DNA of 64,000 nt from Nocardia inohanensis NBRC 100128 (GTDB taxonomy: Bacteria > Actinomycetota > Actinomycetes > Mycobacteriales > Mycobacteriaceae): NCBI RefSeq assembly GCF_001612945.1, contig NZ_BDBK01000016.1, positions 248,001-312,000 on the forward strand. Direction: 5' to 3'. Below the pieces are notes generated by a model, which made no database searches, was not told the origin of the DNA, and was given only the letters and a program-made list of their open reading frames with translations. Position numbers and translations under genes: made by a program. Below are positions 9,287 through 17,542 of this stretch, in pieces. How positions within the stretch are numbered: the stretch's first letter is position 1; the number at the start of each line of letters is the position of its first letter.

Positions 9287-9634
9287 ATGGAGCTGGAAAT
9301 CCGAGTTGCATCAGACCGGTCTGACGACGACCTGGTCGCCCTGAGTCAGTGGTTACGTCGGGAACGGGGGCTTTCAAGCGCGGTCAACCTAGTGCGGGCG
9401 AAGCAGTCCGACGATGCGTTGGGCGGCGCATGGGAGCTTCTCACAGCGGCTGTTGGCTCCGGGGGAACATTTGCGGTTCTTGCAGCGAGCTTGGATGCGT
9501 GGCTTCGGACCAGGCGCCGGCCGACAACGATCAGACTCACGCGGGGCGATAACAGCATCGAAATTGATGGAAAAAATGTCGGAGATCTGAAGAAGCTCTT
9601 CGAGATGCTCGGTGAGCCGAAGGTTGAAGAGTGA
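9287..9634 (+). CDS. EACC1-like small component of a caspase-type conflict system
   Basis: 115 aa from ATG 9287, behind GGAGAAGG. The reading frame is open further upstream to 9050, but that part has no family-like sequence. It has a beta-strand start (LEIRVAS), a helix SQWLRRERGL, a GSGG loop (residues 57-60), then AVLAASLDAWLRTRRRP and a strand TIRLTRGDNSIEIDG. This matches my recollection of 'effector-associated constant component 1', a small protein encoded beside caspase, trypsin-like or TIR effectors in actinobacterial NTP-dependent conflict systems. Its stop overlaps the caspase start by four bases (GTGA), so the two are translationally coupled. Biochemical role unknown. Confidence 0.75.
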   Translation: MELEIRVASDRSDDDLVALSQWLRRERGLSSAVNLVRAKQSDDALGGAWELLTAAVGSGGTFAVLAASLDAWLRTRRRPTTIRLTRGDNSIEIDGKNVGDLKKLFEMLGEPKVEE

Positions 9635-10881
9635 GTGATAAGGGGGGTTGGAGGGCCGTCCTTATCGGCGTCTCCAAGTACGACGATGAGAATTTCAAAG
9701 ATGTACCCGCTGCTTTGAACAGTGTGCGAGCCGTAAAGGATATCCTTACGGATCCGGATCTCTGCGGGTGGCCAGAGGGTAGTGTTACCGTAATTGAAGA
9801 TCCGCGGCGGCCGATAGATATCGGGCGGCCCATTCGAGATGCCGCAGACGAGGCAACGGGGGCTTTGCTCGTCTACTTTGTGGGCCACGGCGAATTGAGC
9901 GAAACGAACGATCTCTGCTTGGTCGTAGGGGAGACCGAGCAGAAGCATGTGGAACTCACAAGTCTGGAGTACGATAAGATCAGGTCGATCCTGAAGGGGA
10001 GCATCGCTGACGTCAAAATCGTAATCCTGGATTGCTGCAACTCGGGCAAGGCGATAGATTCACTCAGTAGCACCGAATCTCAGATCGCGAATACAACTGT
10101 AATCTCCGGGGCATACACCTTGAGTGCTGCTGAGCAGGCCGCACACGTCCCCATCGTGCAAGGTGCTGAGACAAAAACCTCCTTCACTAATGCGCTCGTT
10201 GATATTATTAGAGTAGGTGTGTCGGGCGGGGGAGAGTTTCTCGATCTCTCAACGATTTACGCTTCACTTATAAAAAAGTTGAGCGCGGACGGCTTGCCAA
10301 AACCGAATCAACGCGGAACGGACACAGTCGAGAACTTTACGTTTGCGCGAAACGTATCGTTCGAAATTGGCAATTCGAGTGTGCGGGCGAACGCCAAGCA
10401 GATACCGGTAGAACCCACCGAAGTGGCCATGTTGGATGCTATTCGGCAAGGATTCAAGGCGGAGGGTGCGGAGTTCTCTCGATGTGCAATTGCGCTGTGG
10501 AAGCTTGTCGCGCCGTCCACGGGAGTATGTGAGGTTGACCGCGCGGTCACGGCCAGGGTGAGCGCAGTTTCTGGAAAGTATGTGCTCGGGCCGGCGGAAG
10601 ATCCGATCGAACTGGATTTTGTGCTCGACGCCTATTGCACACAAGCTGGGCGGAGCGTAGGCCATGCATCGATGGATCGCCTTATCGCTCGGATAGGTAG
10701 CAACCATTTTGGGGTACTACTCACGTTGTCCTACGTCGATGACGATGTATATCGCCATATCCGTGACGACCGTGAGCCTGTAGTCGTCGTCTGTGGGCAG
10801 GACATAGTCGACGCACTCAAAATGCATGGGTGTCCAGATGCGGCATCGGTAAGAGAATGGATTGCCGGCCAAGTGTCGTGA
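9631..10881 (+). CDS. caspase-like (peptidase C14) protease with C-terminal endonuclease-fold domain
   Basis: 416 aa from GTG 9631. Residues 1 to about 245 are a caspase/metacaspase-type p20 domain: LIGVSKYDD strand, catalytic His86 in YFVGHGEL, catalytic Cys136 in ILDCCNSGKA. Residues 267-416 form a separate domain homologous to the C-terminus of the next gene (FGVLLTLSYV here, FGVFVTLSVF there; VVCGQDIVDAL against LVCGRDVVETL; both end with VREWI or VQAWL). That domain resembles the catalytic part of Mrr/AspBHI-type restriction enzymes, but the strand that normally ends in ExK or QxK reads LDAY (residues 332-335), so nuclease activity is doubtful. Likely an abortive-infection protease with a DNA-binding or sensing tail. 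GC falls to about 47-50% in lines around 10.2-10.3 kb. Confidence 0.82.
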   Translation: MSDKGGWRAVLIGVSKYDDENFKDVPAALNSVRAVKDILTDPDLCGWPEGSVTVIEDPRRPIDIGRPIRDAADEATGALLVYFVGHGELSETNDLCLVVGETEQKHVELTSLEYDKIRSILKGSIADVKIVILDCCNSGKAIDSLSSTESQIANTTVISGAYTLSAAEQAAHVPIVQGAETKTSFTNALVDIIRVGVSGGGEFLDLSTIYASLIKKLSADGLPKPNQRGTDTVENFTFARNVSFEIGNSSVRANAKQIPVEPTEVAMLDAIRQGFKAEGAEFSRCAIALWKLVAPSTGVCEVDRAVTARVSAVSGKYVLGPAEDPIELDFVLDAYCTQAGRSVGHASMDRLIARIGSNHFGVLLTLSYVDDDVYRHIRDDREPVVVVCGQDIVDALKMHGCPDAASVREWIAGQVS

Positions 10882-10921
10882 TACTCGGCATCGATATCTC
10901 TGGCCTGACCTGGGAGGAAAC

Positions 10922-12124
10922 TTGCTCGACAAACGCATAATAGTTCCATTTGACGATCTGGACACGGCAGATTTGCATGTGGATCGAATATATGCGGGTA
11001 AGACTTTGAATGGTAGGAGTTTAGACCCGCTGAGCAAGATCTTCAAAGTTGGTGTTCAAGGTGGAATCAGGTTCAAAGGCTCGGCGGTCAAGAACTCTGT
11101 TCAGCTGGTTGTGCTGTATTCGACCGGTGATGAGCCGGACTGGCGAGACCGGCTGGATATTCAAAAGGGATTACTTGAATATTACGGTGATAACAGGCAT
11201 CCGGGACGTGCACTACTCGAAACTCACTTGAATGGCAATGTCGCGCTGCGAAACGCCTTTTCCGCCGGTCGGGGGACGCCTGAAGATCGTGCGAAGGTCT
11301 CACCCTTCTTTTACTTTGAGCGGGTGAGCAAACAAGGGTCGCTGGTGCGATTCCGGGGGCTAGCTGCTCCTGGCGCAGCTGCGCTGACTGCGGCTGAAGA
11401 GCTGGAAGCGCTTTGGTGGAGCAAGGAAGGGCAACGTTTTCAAAACTACTTCGCCCGGTTCACCATCCTGGATGCTGCGGTCATCCCGCATGAATGGATC
11501 GACTCTCTATTGGCGGGAGAATCGCCATTAAGTGAAGGGTGTCCTCCGGCTTGGCGTGAATGGGTGGAAAACAGAACCTACAAAGCTCTTTTGGCACCTT
11601 CCACAGATTTGTTTCGGAAGTCAGACGCACAGCTTCCGTCGGATCCTGTCGGGAAGGATATTCTCAACACAGTTCGTCGGCACTTTCGTGATGAGCAAAG
11701 TTTTCGCGAATTTGCGCTAGCGATCTGGCGGTTCATGGCGCCGGGTACGGGGAGTAATGCGTCGTCTCAAGGGGGAAAATATCGCAGACGGTTCGGGGGG
11801 GAGTATTTGATCGGACCTCCTGGTGACAAGATACCTGTAGGCTTTGTGTTGGAAGCTGATCCGGGAGCCGTGGGTCGTCCCATTTCCGACGTAAGTCGCC
11901 TATTTTCGAGCCTGCGACATCGTGAGTTCGGTGTGTTTGTGACACTGTCTGTCTTCGGTGAGTCTGTATATCGAGAGATCGCTACGGATCGCCGTCAGAT
12001 TGCTCTGGTTTGCGGCCGTGATGTAGTGGAAACCTTGCGTCGACAGGGGTTTGCGGACGTAGCATCCGTGCAGGCTTGGCTTGACAGCGTGTTTCCGGTT
12101 CCTATCGAAGATTTGCCTGCGTAG
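10922..12124 (+). CDS. AspBHI-like restriction endonuclease relative, catalytic lysine replaced
   Basis: 400 aa from TTG 10922, chosen because GGGAGGAA lies five bases upstream and the protein then begins at the family-like DKRIIVPFDDLDTADLHV. Residues 1 to about 240 match my memory of the AspBHI N-terminal recognition domain (QLVVLYSTGDEPDW, YYGDNRHPGR, PFFYFERV, FRGLAAPGA, CPPAWREWVE). Residues 247-391 are the endonuclease-fold domain shared with the caspase protein. Active relatives carry an (E/Q)xK at the end of the third strand; here it is LEAD (E311, A312, D313), and the preceding conserved Asp region is also altered. It may bind modified or foreign DNA without cutting. It lies 40 bp after the caspase gene, in the same run. 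Confidence 0.72.
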   Translation: MLDKRIIVPFDDLDTADLHVDRIYAGKTLNGRSLDPLSKIFKVGVQGGIRFKGSAVKNSVQLVVLYSTGDEPDWRDRLDIQKGLLEYYGDNRHPGRALLETHLNGNVALRNAFSAGRGTPEDRAKVSPFFYFERVSKQGSLVRFRGLAAPGAAALTAAEELEALWWSKEGQRFQNYFARFTILDAAVIPHEWIDSLLAGESPLSEGCPPAWREWVENRTYKALLAPSTDLFRKSDAQLPSDPVGKDILNTVRRHFRDEQSFREFALAIWRFMAPGTGSNASSQGGKYRRRFGGEYLIGPPGDKIPVGFVLEADPGAVGRPISDVSRLFSSLRHREFGVFVTLSVFGESVYREIATDRRQIALVCGRDVVETLRRQGFADVASVQAWLDSVFPVPIEDLPA

Positions 12125-12169
12125 TACTGATAGCGGTGTGACGCAGCTTGGACTGGGATAGCGTGGTCT

Positions 12170-13036
12170 ATGGCTGTCGATCAGAGTCCACCCGTGATCG
12201 CCGGTGTACGGCAGACGTTTGTCGAAGCTCGGGGAGTCCGGTTCCATGTGACCGAAGCAGGAAGTGGGACGCCGGTTCTCGCGCTGCACGGGTGGCCGCA
12301 ACATCACTACGCATACCGGGATCTGTTGGCGAACCCGCCGGAGGGATTGCGGATCATTGCGCCGGATCTGCCAGGGTACGGGTGGTCCGGGCCTCCGCCG
12401 CATCGGTGGGCGAAAGATGATGTCGCAAGTGACATTCTGGCGTTGATGGATGCGCTCGGGTTGGACGAGAAGGTTGTGTTGGTGGGGCATGACTGGGGTG
12501 GGTATATCGGGTATCGGATGGTGTTGCGGGAGCCGGAGCGGTTTCGGGGGTATCTGGTGCTGAATATGGCGCATCCTTGGGTGCCGGCGAAGACGATGGC
12601 TCGGCATGCTTGGCGGTTCTTGTTGTATCAGCCGTTGGTGGCCACCTTCGGGGTGCCTTTGCAGCGGCGGACGCGGTATTTGGAGTGGCTGTTCGGGGTT
12701 GGGGCGCAGGTGGATCGGGAGACGGTTCGGGTTTACTCGGAGCGGTTTCGGGATCCGGTGGTGGCTCGGGCTGCGACGGATACGTATCGGACGTTCTTGT
12801 TGCGGGAGGTGCCGGCGGCGGTGCGGCATCCGGAGCATGGACGGGCGACGGTGCCGGTGCGGGCGTTGTTCGGGGTGGAGGATGGGGCGATTCATGTGTC
12901 GTTGGCGGCGGCGGAGACTGCGCGGGCTGATGACTATCGGCTGGAGACGGTGGCGGGGTGTGGGCATTTCATTGCGGATGAGCGGCCGGAGTTGGTGCGG
13001 GCGGCGTTGGTGGGGTTGGTGGGGGAGAGGGGGTAG
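12170..13036 (+). CDS. alpha/beta-fold hydrolase, epoxide hydrolase/dehalogenase type
   Basis: 288 aa. Oxyanion-hole motif HGWP (residues 40-43), nucleophile elbow GHDWGG with Asp108 as nucleophile (Asp rather than Ser marks epoxide hydrolases and haloalkane dehalogenases), a helical lid around WPQHHYAYRD and later Trp/Tyr-rich helices, an acid in FGVEDGAIH and the catalytic His in GCGHFIADERP. It would hydrolyse an epoxide or a related substrate in the cytoplasm; the specificity is unknown. Its stop abuts one arm of a perfect 20-bp inverted repeat that separates it from the convergent gene at 13116. The coding strand is unusually G-rich. Confidence 0.85.
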   Translation: MAVDQSPPVIAGVRQTFVEARGVRFHVTEAGSGTPVLALHGWPQHHYAYRDLLANPPEGLRIIAPDLPGYGWSGPPPHRWAKDDVASDILALMDALGLDEKVVLVGHDWGGYIGYRMVLREPERFRGYLVLNMAHPWVPAKTMARHAWRFLLYQPLVATFGVPLQRRTRYLEWLFGVGAQVDRETVRVYSERFRDPVVARAATDTYRTFLLREVPAAVRHPEHGRATVPVRALFGVEDGAIHVSLAAAETARADDYRLETVAGCGHFIADERPELVRAALVGLVGERG

Positions 13037-13118
13037 TTGGAGTTTTGCTCCACTTTGGGGGTGATTCAGTCAGGAAACTGATTGGGATGGGGTGAAAGTG
13101 GAGCAAAACTCCAAGTTA
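13034..13118. terminator. bidirectional palindromic terminator-like element, copy 1
   Basis: Perfect 20-bp inverted repeat (13037-13056 and 13095-13114, core TTTTGCTCCACTTT) with a 38-bp loop. The arms touch the stop codons of the two convergent genes at 13034-13036 and 13116-13118. A related copy with the same core lies between two other convergent genes at 19497-19571. It probably acts as a two-way terminator; the conserved sequence is more than a terminator needs. Confidence 0.65.
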
Positions 13119-13951
13119 TGGCTTCCAGCGGGCTCGCCTTCGGCGGCGGATGACGGTGGCGGCTTCGTCTGCGCAGGCGGGGAGGGAGTGGAAGATGTCG
13201 GCGGCTGCGTAGCGGAGGACCAGGTAGCCGGAGAGGAGGAGGGCGTTTTGGCGGCGGCGGTCTTGGCGGAAGACTGTTGGGGCGCTGTGGAATTCGCGGC
13301 CGTCTATTTCGATGATGGTGTGGGACGGTTCGTCGTAGAAGTCGGCGTAGTAGTTGCCGATGGGGTGGTTGGGGAGGGGGTGGAGGCCGCGTTCGTGGAG
13401 AGCTCGGGCGAAGAGGCGTTCGGGTTCGGAGGCGAAATTGGTGGCTGCTTCTCGGAGTTGCCTCAGGAGGGTGGGGGAGCCGCGGACATTCGATGTGCAG
13501 AGGGTGAGTAGGGATTGGGGGGAGACGACTTGGCCGACGTGATGGTCTATCAGGGCGGCTGCGGCAGGTTTGGGGAGGGGGGGGCGCAGTCCAGCAGGGT
13601 CAATGCGGGTGTGGTGAGGGGGATGCCGTCGAGATCGGTTGTCCAGGTGGGGTCGAGGGTGCGGCGGTGGAGGCGGAGCCAGGGTGGGGTGGTGCGGCGC
13701 ACGTCTTTGGGGACTGTGGCGTGGATCAGGGGCGGTTCGGGGAGCATGCCTTGGAGCCATGCTGCGGTGGTGTGGGAGATGACTGCGGGTGGGAGCCAGG
13801 CGATTACGGCTTGGATTTTGGCGAAGTAGGTGGGGGATTCGGTGGTGTATACGCCGGGGAGTAGTGGGGTGTAGTGGCCGCTGGTGCAGCGGGCGTGGAT
13901 GGTGCTGGAGGGGATGCCGGTGGCGAGCAGTTGTGCGCGGGTATGTATCAC
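13116..13951 (-). pseudogene. AbiEi-like N-terminus + DUF559 nuclease-like C-terminus, frameshifted
   Basis: Two reading frames together make one protein. From ATG 13951 the first part (AQLLATGIPSSTIHARC, HYTPLLPGVYTT, ISHTTAAWLQG) looks like the winged-helix/AbiEi-antitoxin-type N-terminal region found on DUF559 proteins. It runs into a stop soon after a run of eight G on the plus strand (13577-13584). Adding one base to that run joins it smoothly (LLDCAPPLPKPAAAALIDHH) to the second frame, whose C-terminus is a DUF559/Vsr-like domain (SEPERLFARAL, ADFYDEPSHTIIEIDG, HSAPTVFRQDRRR). This is either a real single-base loss, a phase-variable tract or a homopolymer read error. Function is unproven; the domain is endonuclease-like. 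Confidence 0.75.
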
Positions 13952-14001
13952 CGTTTGAGGGTCGCAGGGCCAATCGGGTACGGGAGCTTGGTGAGCTGGG
14001 G

Positions 14002-14958
14002 TTATGGCTGGGGTGTGGAGACGTCTTCGGTTGTGGAGATCGGGTGGGTCGCAATGAAATCGTCGATGGTGGCGAGGGTGTAGTCGCCGAAGTCGGTGCC
14101 CAGGCCCTGGGCTACGTGGGCGGCGGTGGCGGCGCCCAGGCGGACGGCGGCGGGGAGGTCGCGGTGCAGGGAGAGGGCGCGGAGGAAGCCGGCGGAGAAG
14201 GCGTCGCCGCAGCCGGTGGTGTCGACCACGATGGTGGGGTAGGCGGGGAATTCTTGGATTTGGTTGGGGGCGAAGAGGAGTGCGCCGTCCGCGCCTCGGG
14301 TGATGGCCAGGGCTCCTACTCCTGCGGAGTGGAGGACGTGGCAGGCGGCGATCAGGTCGGTGGTGTTGGTGAAGCCGAGGGCTTGGTCTTCGTTGGGGAG
14401 GAGGTAGTCGAGGTGGGGGAGGGCGGGGGCGATGGCTTCCATGCTGCCTAGCGAGCCGGGGGCCAGGAGGTCGGCGGAGGTGGTGAGGCCGGATGCTTTG
14501 GCTTGCTGGAGGATTCGCGCCGCATTCGGGGCGCCTAGTAATTCCGGGCCGCCCAGGTGGAGGTGGTCGGCTGTCGCTAACGCATCCCAGTTGATGTCTT
14601 CGGGGGTGTAGAAGGGGTTGGCGCCGAGGAGGTGAAGGGTGGGGCGGTCGCCGTTGGGGTGGATGGGGAGGATTGTGGTCGACGTGGGGGCGCCACTTTT
14701 GCGGACCACCAGGGATGTGTCGATGCCGTAGCGCTCCAACAGCATCAGCAGCAGGTCGCCGGTGGGGTCGGTGCCGATGGCGCCGGCGGTGCGGACGGTG
14801 GCGCCCAGCTTGGCGAGGATTACCGCGGTGCCGGCGGCGGTGCCCGCGGGGGTCATGCGGATGTTTTCGACCAGGGCGGTTTGCTGGCCGGTGGGGAGTT
14901 CGGAGACGGGGTGGACGAGGACGTCGAGGACGTGGACGCCCATGCAGATCACGTTCAT
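14002..14958 (-). CDS. PfkB family carbohydrate kinase
   Basis: 318 aa from ATG 14958. It has the family's N-terminal sugar-binding region (GQQTALVENIRMTPAGTA, glycine-rich), and the C-terminal ATP/anion-hole signature DTTGCGDAFSAGFLRAL with the catalytic Asp in GCGD (around residue 257). It phosphorylates a sugar or nucleoside hydroxyl using ATP. Its ATG overlaps the stop of the upstream class II aldolase gene (ATGA), so the pair forms an operon. This suggests phosphorylation of a ketose or deoxy sugar linked to aldol cleavage. The exact sugar cannot be assigned. Confidence 0.85.
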   Translation of the reverse strand: MNVICMGVHVLDVLVHPVSELPTGQQTALVENIRMTPAGTAAGTAVILAKLGATVRTAGAIGTDPTGDLLLMLLERYGIDTSLVVRKSGAPTSTTILPIHPNGDRPTLHLLGANPFYTPEDINWDALATADHLHLGGPELLGAPNAARILQQAKASGLTTSADLLAPGSLGSMEAIAPALPHLDYLLPNEDQALGFTNTTDLIAACHVLHSAGVGALAITRGADGALLFAPNQIQEFPAYPTIVVDTTGCGDAFSAGFLRALSLHRDLPAAVRLGAATAAHVAQGLGTDFGDYTLATIDDFIATHPISTTEDVSTPQP

Positions 14959-15626
14959 TGGTGGTCCTTGGCGAGGGATTTGGTGGTGCCGTAGCCGGTT
15001 CGGAGGGTTACGTCGATTACGGCTTGCTGTTGGGAGGCGGTGAGGGGGCGGGGGGTTCCCAGAGTGGCGGCGTCGAGGTAGAGGGCGCAGGCCCATTCCA
15101 GGAGGAGGGCGTTTTCGACTGCTTGGTTCAGGGACGAGCCGAGGGTTACCGCGCCGTGGTTGGCGAGGAGGGTTGCTTGTTTGCCGGTGGAGAGGGAGGA
15201 CAGCACGGCTTCGGCTAGCTCGGGGGTGCCGAAGGGGTGGAAGGGGACGACCGGGGTGGCACCGCCCAGCACCAGTTGCTGGTAGTGCAGGACTGGGAGT
15301 TCGTCCAGGACGCAGCCGAAGGCGGTGGATTTGGGGGCGTGGGTGTGGACTATCGCACCGGCGGGGAGGGAGCGGTAGATGCCCAGGTGGAGTTGGAGTT
15401 CGGAGGTGGGGGCGTAATCGCCGGAGGTCACGGTGCCGTCCAGGTTCACCAAGGTCACCTGGTCGGGGGTGAGTTCGGCGAGGACCGCGCCGGTGGCGGT
15501 GACGGCCACCTCGTCGCCTACTCGCATGCTCACGTTGCCCGCGGTGCCGATCAAGAGCCCGGCGGCGGCCAGGCGGTGACAAGCTGCTGCTATCTGGTGG
15601 CGGTCGGCGAGCGCGGGGGTGGGCAT
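14955..15626 (-). CDS. class II aldolase/adducin family protein
   Basis: 223 aa from ATG 15626. Family motifs: GTAGNVSMR near the N-terminus (phosphate/substrate loop), the zinc-ligand pair HTHAPKST with its preceding acidic region, and a later LLANHGAVTLG with a third His ligand. This is the fuculose-1-phosphate/ribulose-5-phosphate epimerase-type fold, which uses a divalent metal for aldol cleavage of sugar phosphates. It is first gene of a two-gene operon with the PfkB kinase and is divergent from a TetR gene at 15682. A weak dyad (GAATG-7-CATTC, 15647-15663) in the 55-bp spacer could be that regulator's site. Confidence 0.85.
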   Translation of the reverse strand: MPTPALADRHQIAAACHRLAAAGLLIGTAGNVSMRVGDEVAVTATGAVLAELTPDQVTLVNLDGTVTSGDYAPTSELQLHLGIYRSLPAGAIVHTHAPKSTAFGCVLDELPVLHYQQLVLGGATPVVPFHPFGTPELAEAVLSSLSTGKQATLLANHGAVTLGSSLNQAVENALLLEWACALYLDAATLGTPRPLTASQQQAVIDVTLRTGYGTTKSLAKDHQ

Positions 15627-15681
15627 GGGGCTAATGTACGAAATCTGAATGGGATTCGCATTCTGGTTCGGGAAGTAGGGC

Positions 15682-16302
15682 GTGGTGGAGACGACGGCGC
15701 GGCGGGTGCCGCAGCAGGCGCGGAGTAAAGAGCGGGTGGCTCGGGTGCTGGCGGCGGCGGATCGGATATTGGCCACCGAGGGGGTGGAAGCGCTGCGGAT
15801 GGTGCGGCTGGCGAGTGCGGCCGGGGTTTCGGTGGGGTCGCTGTATCAGTATCTGCCGGATCGGGATGCGGTGCTGGAGGCTTTGGCGGGGGAGTATCTG
15901 GAGCGGATCGAAGGGACTATGGCGGAGCTGATCGATGCTGCGGGGCAACAGCATTGGGATGATCCGATCGATGGGCTGGTGGAGGTTTTCGCCGAGGTGT
16001 ACCGGCGGGAGCCGGGGTTCCGGGCGCTGTGGTTCGGGCGGCACATGTCGGAGGCGATCCGGGTTGCCGATCGGGAGCACAAGCACAAGATGGCGGACGG
16101 GTTGCGGCGGATCATCCTGGCGCAGCACATACTTCCGGATCGGGAATGGCTGCCGCAGGTGAGCGTGGCGGTGCAGTTGATGGCCGATGCGCTCATGCAG
16201 GAGGCGTTTCGGCTCGATTCGAACGGTGATCCGGATATCTTGCGCGAGTTGAAGTCCGGGCTGCGGGGCTATCTCGCCGAGCTGAAGCGCCGGACGGATT
16301 GA
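15682..16302 (+). CDS. TetR family transcriptional regulator
   Basis: 206 aa from GTG 15682. HTH in the first 65 residues (ATEGVEALRMVRLASAAGVS, then VGSLYQYLPDRDAVLEAL). The C-terminal ligand domain is helical and contains a His-rich stretch (DREHKHKM). It is divergent from the class II aldolase/PfkB operon, so it is a candidate regulator of that operon. It is convergent with the secreted lipase at 16307, with only four bases between the stops. Confidence 0.85.
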   Translation: MVETTARRVPQQARSKERVARVLAAADRILATEGVEALRMVRLASAAGVSVGSLYQYLPDRDAVLEALAGEYLERIEGTMAELIDAAGQQHWDDPIDGLVEVFAEVYRREPGFRALWFGRHMSEAIRVADREHKHKMADGLRRIILAQHILPDREWLPQVSVAVQLMADALMQEAFRLDSNGDPDILRELKSGLRGYLAELKRRTD

Positions 16303-16306
16303 GGGT

Positions 16307-17542
16307 TCAGCGGACGCAGCCGGGCGGCACCAGTTTGCCGCTGATGATCTCGTCCACCCAGCGGCTCAAGGTCGGGACCATGATGATGCCGACCGTGAAG
16401 TGCTCGCCCGGAAAGGTTTGCAGCCGAACGGATCCGCCGTTCGCGCACCAGTTCTCGTAGAGCTGTTCGGCGCCGGCCAGCGGAATCCAGAATTCGTCCA
16501 GGCCGTGGTAGAGGAAGACTGGAACGGTGGGTGCCGCCGCGCCGAGCTTGTTCTCCGACACCACTTTTCGGGCGATGGGCGAGGCGAGCGGGTCCGGCGG
16601 ATCGGTGAAGGTGTCGAGCGTGAGCGGTGCGGCCAGCCCGAGCGCGGCTTGCAGTCCCACGCAGGCGTCGCGGAGCGCGTGCGCCAGCCGCCACCCGTTG
16701 TCGTTCAGCAAGGCGAGCAGTTCCGGGTATTCGCGTGCCAAGCCGAGCGTGGCGCCGAGGAAGACACCGGTGGCCGCATTCCCGTCCATGGTGCGCGGCA
16801 GCATGTCGTAATCGGCTGGGAGTCCGCCGATCACGACGCCCGCCAGCGGTAGTTCGGGTGCGTAGGCGGGCGCCAGTTGCGCGGCCCAGCCGGTGGCGAT
16901 CGCGCCGCCGGAGTAGCCGCTCAACACCACGGGACTGCGCGGGCCCAGATCGGTCAGGCTCAGGCGCAGGGCCGCGCGCGCCGCATCGAGTACGGCGTGC
17001 CCGCCCATATGCCCGGCCGCGTACGCCTGCCGCGGCCCCTGATGGTCGGGCACGATCACCGCATAACCCCGCGACAGCAGCAATTGGATCGAGACCATGT
17101 CGGCCTGGAACCCCCGCTTGAGCTGATACGAAGGCGTGCAAGTGTTTCCGAGCGAAGAGGTCGGAATGTTGTAGGAGACCAGCGGCCGCTCCCCGGGGCC
17201 GGTCCATGGCGATCGCGGCAGGTAGACGGTCGCGTTCACCGGTGCCGGCCGCCCGCGCGCATCGGTGGATCGCACCAGCATTTCCAGGGCCCGCACCGGC
17301 GTGAGGAACCAGCTCGGTACGGCGCGCACGGTGAGCACCTCGCCGAGCCGGCGCTCCCGCCAACCGCCGGGCGGTACGTAGAACGGATCGTCGAGCGCCG
17401 TCGGCAGCACCGCCGCCAGCTCGTGCGGCGGGTCGATCAGCTCACCCAGTGGATCGGCGTGCCCGGCGGCGGGGAACAACGGCGCGGCCATGAGGGCCAG
17501 CGTCGCGGCGAGCCGGGCAAGTAGTCGCGGTGCGCTTTTCAC
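16307..17542 (-). CDS. secreted lipase, fungal-LIP/secretory lipase family
   Basis: 411 aa from GTG 17542 (the frame opens to 17584, but the signal peptide begins at this Val). Signal peptide KSAPRLLARLAATLALM to AGHA. Mature part: FYVPPGGW start, VVLSGYSGGAIATGW nucleophile elbow near residue 205, a catalytic Asp in LYHGLDEFWIPLAGA and His in FPGEHFTVG. This order and length fit the secretory lipase family (PF03583), which includes mycobacterial and nocardial exported lipases. Four cysteines (for example GNTCTP, RDACVG, ENWCANG, PPGCVR) may form disulfides. It probably hydrolyses acylglycerols outside the cytoplasm. Confidence 0.85.
   Translation of the reverse strand: MKSAPRLLARLAATLALMAAPLFPAAGHADPLGELIDPPHELAAVLPTALDDPFYVPPGGWRERRLGEVLTVRAVPSWFLTPVRALEMLVRSTDARGRPAPVNATVYLPRSPWTGPGERPLVSYNIPTSSLGNTCTPSYQLKRGFQADMVSIQLLLSRGYAVIVPDHQGPRQAYAAGHMGGHAVLDAARAALRLSLTDLGPRSPVVLSGYSGGAIATGWAAQLAPAYAPELPLAGVVIGGLPADYDMLPRTMDGNAATGVFLGATLGLAREYPELLALLNDNGWRLAHALRDACVGLQAALGLAAPLTLDTFTDPPDPLASPIARKVVSENKLGAAAPTVPVFLYHGLDEFWIPLAGAEQLYENWCANGGSVRLQTFPGEHFTVGIIMVPTLSRWVDEIISGKLVPPGCVR

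Noticed and set aside
15647..15663. GAATG-7-CATTC dyad between aldolase and TetR genes as an operator
   Set aside because: Arms are only five bases; kept as a remark rather than a feature.
12170..15700. Possible mobile element around the frameshifted gene
   Set aside because: No transposase, integrase, tRNA junction or target-site repeat found; the palindromes look like terminators.
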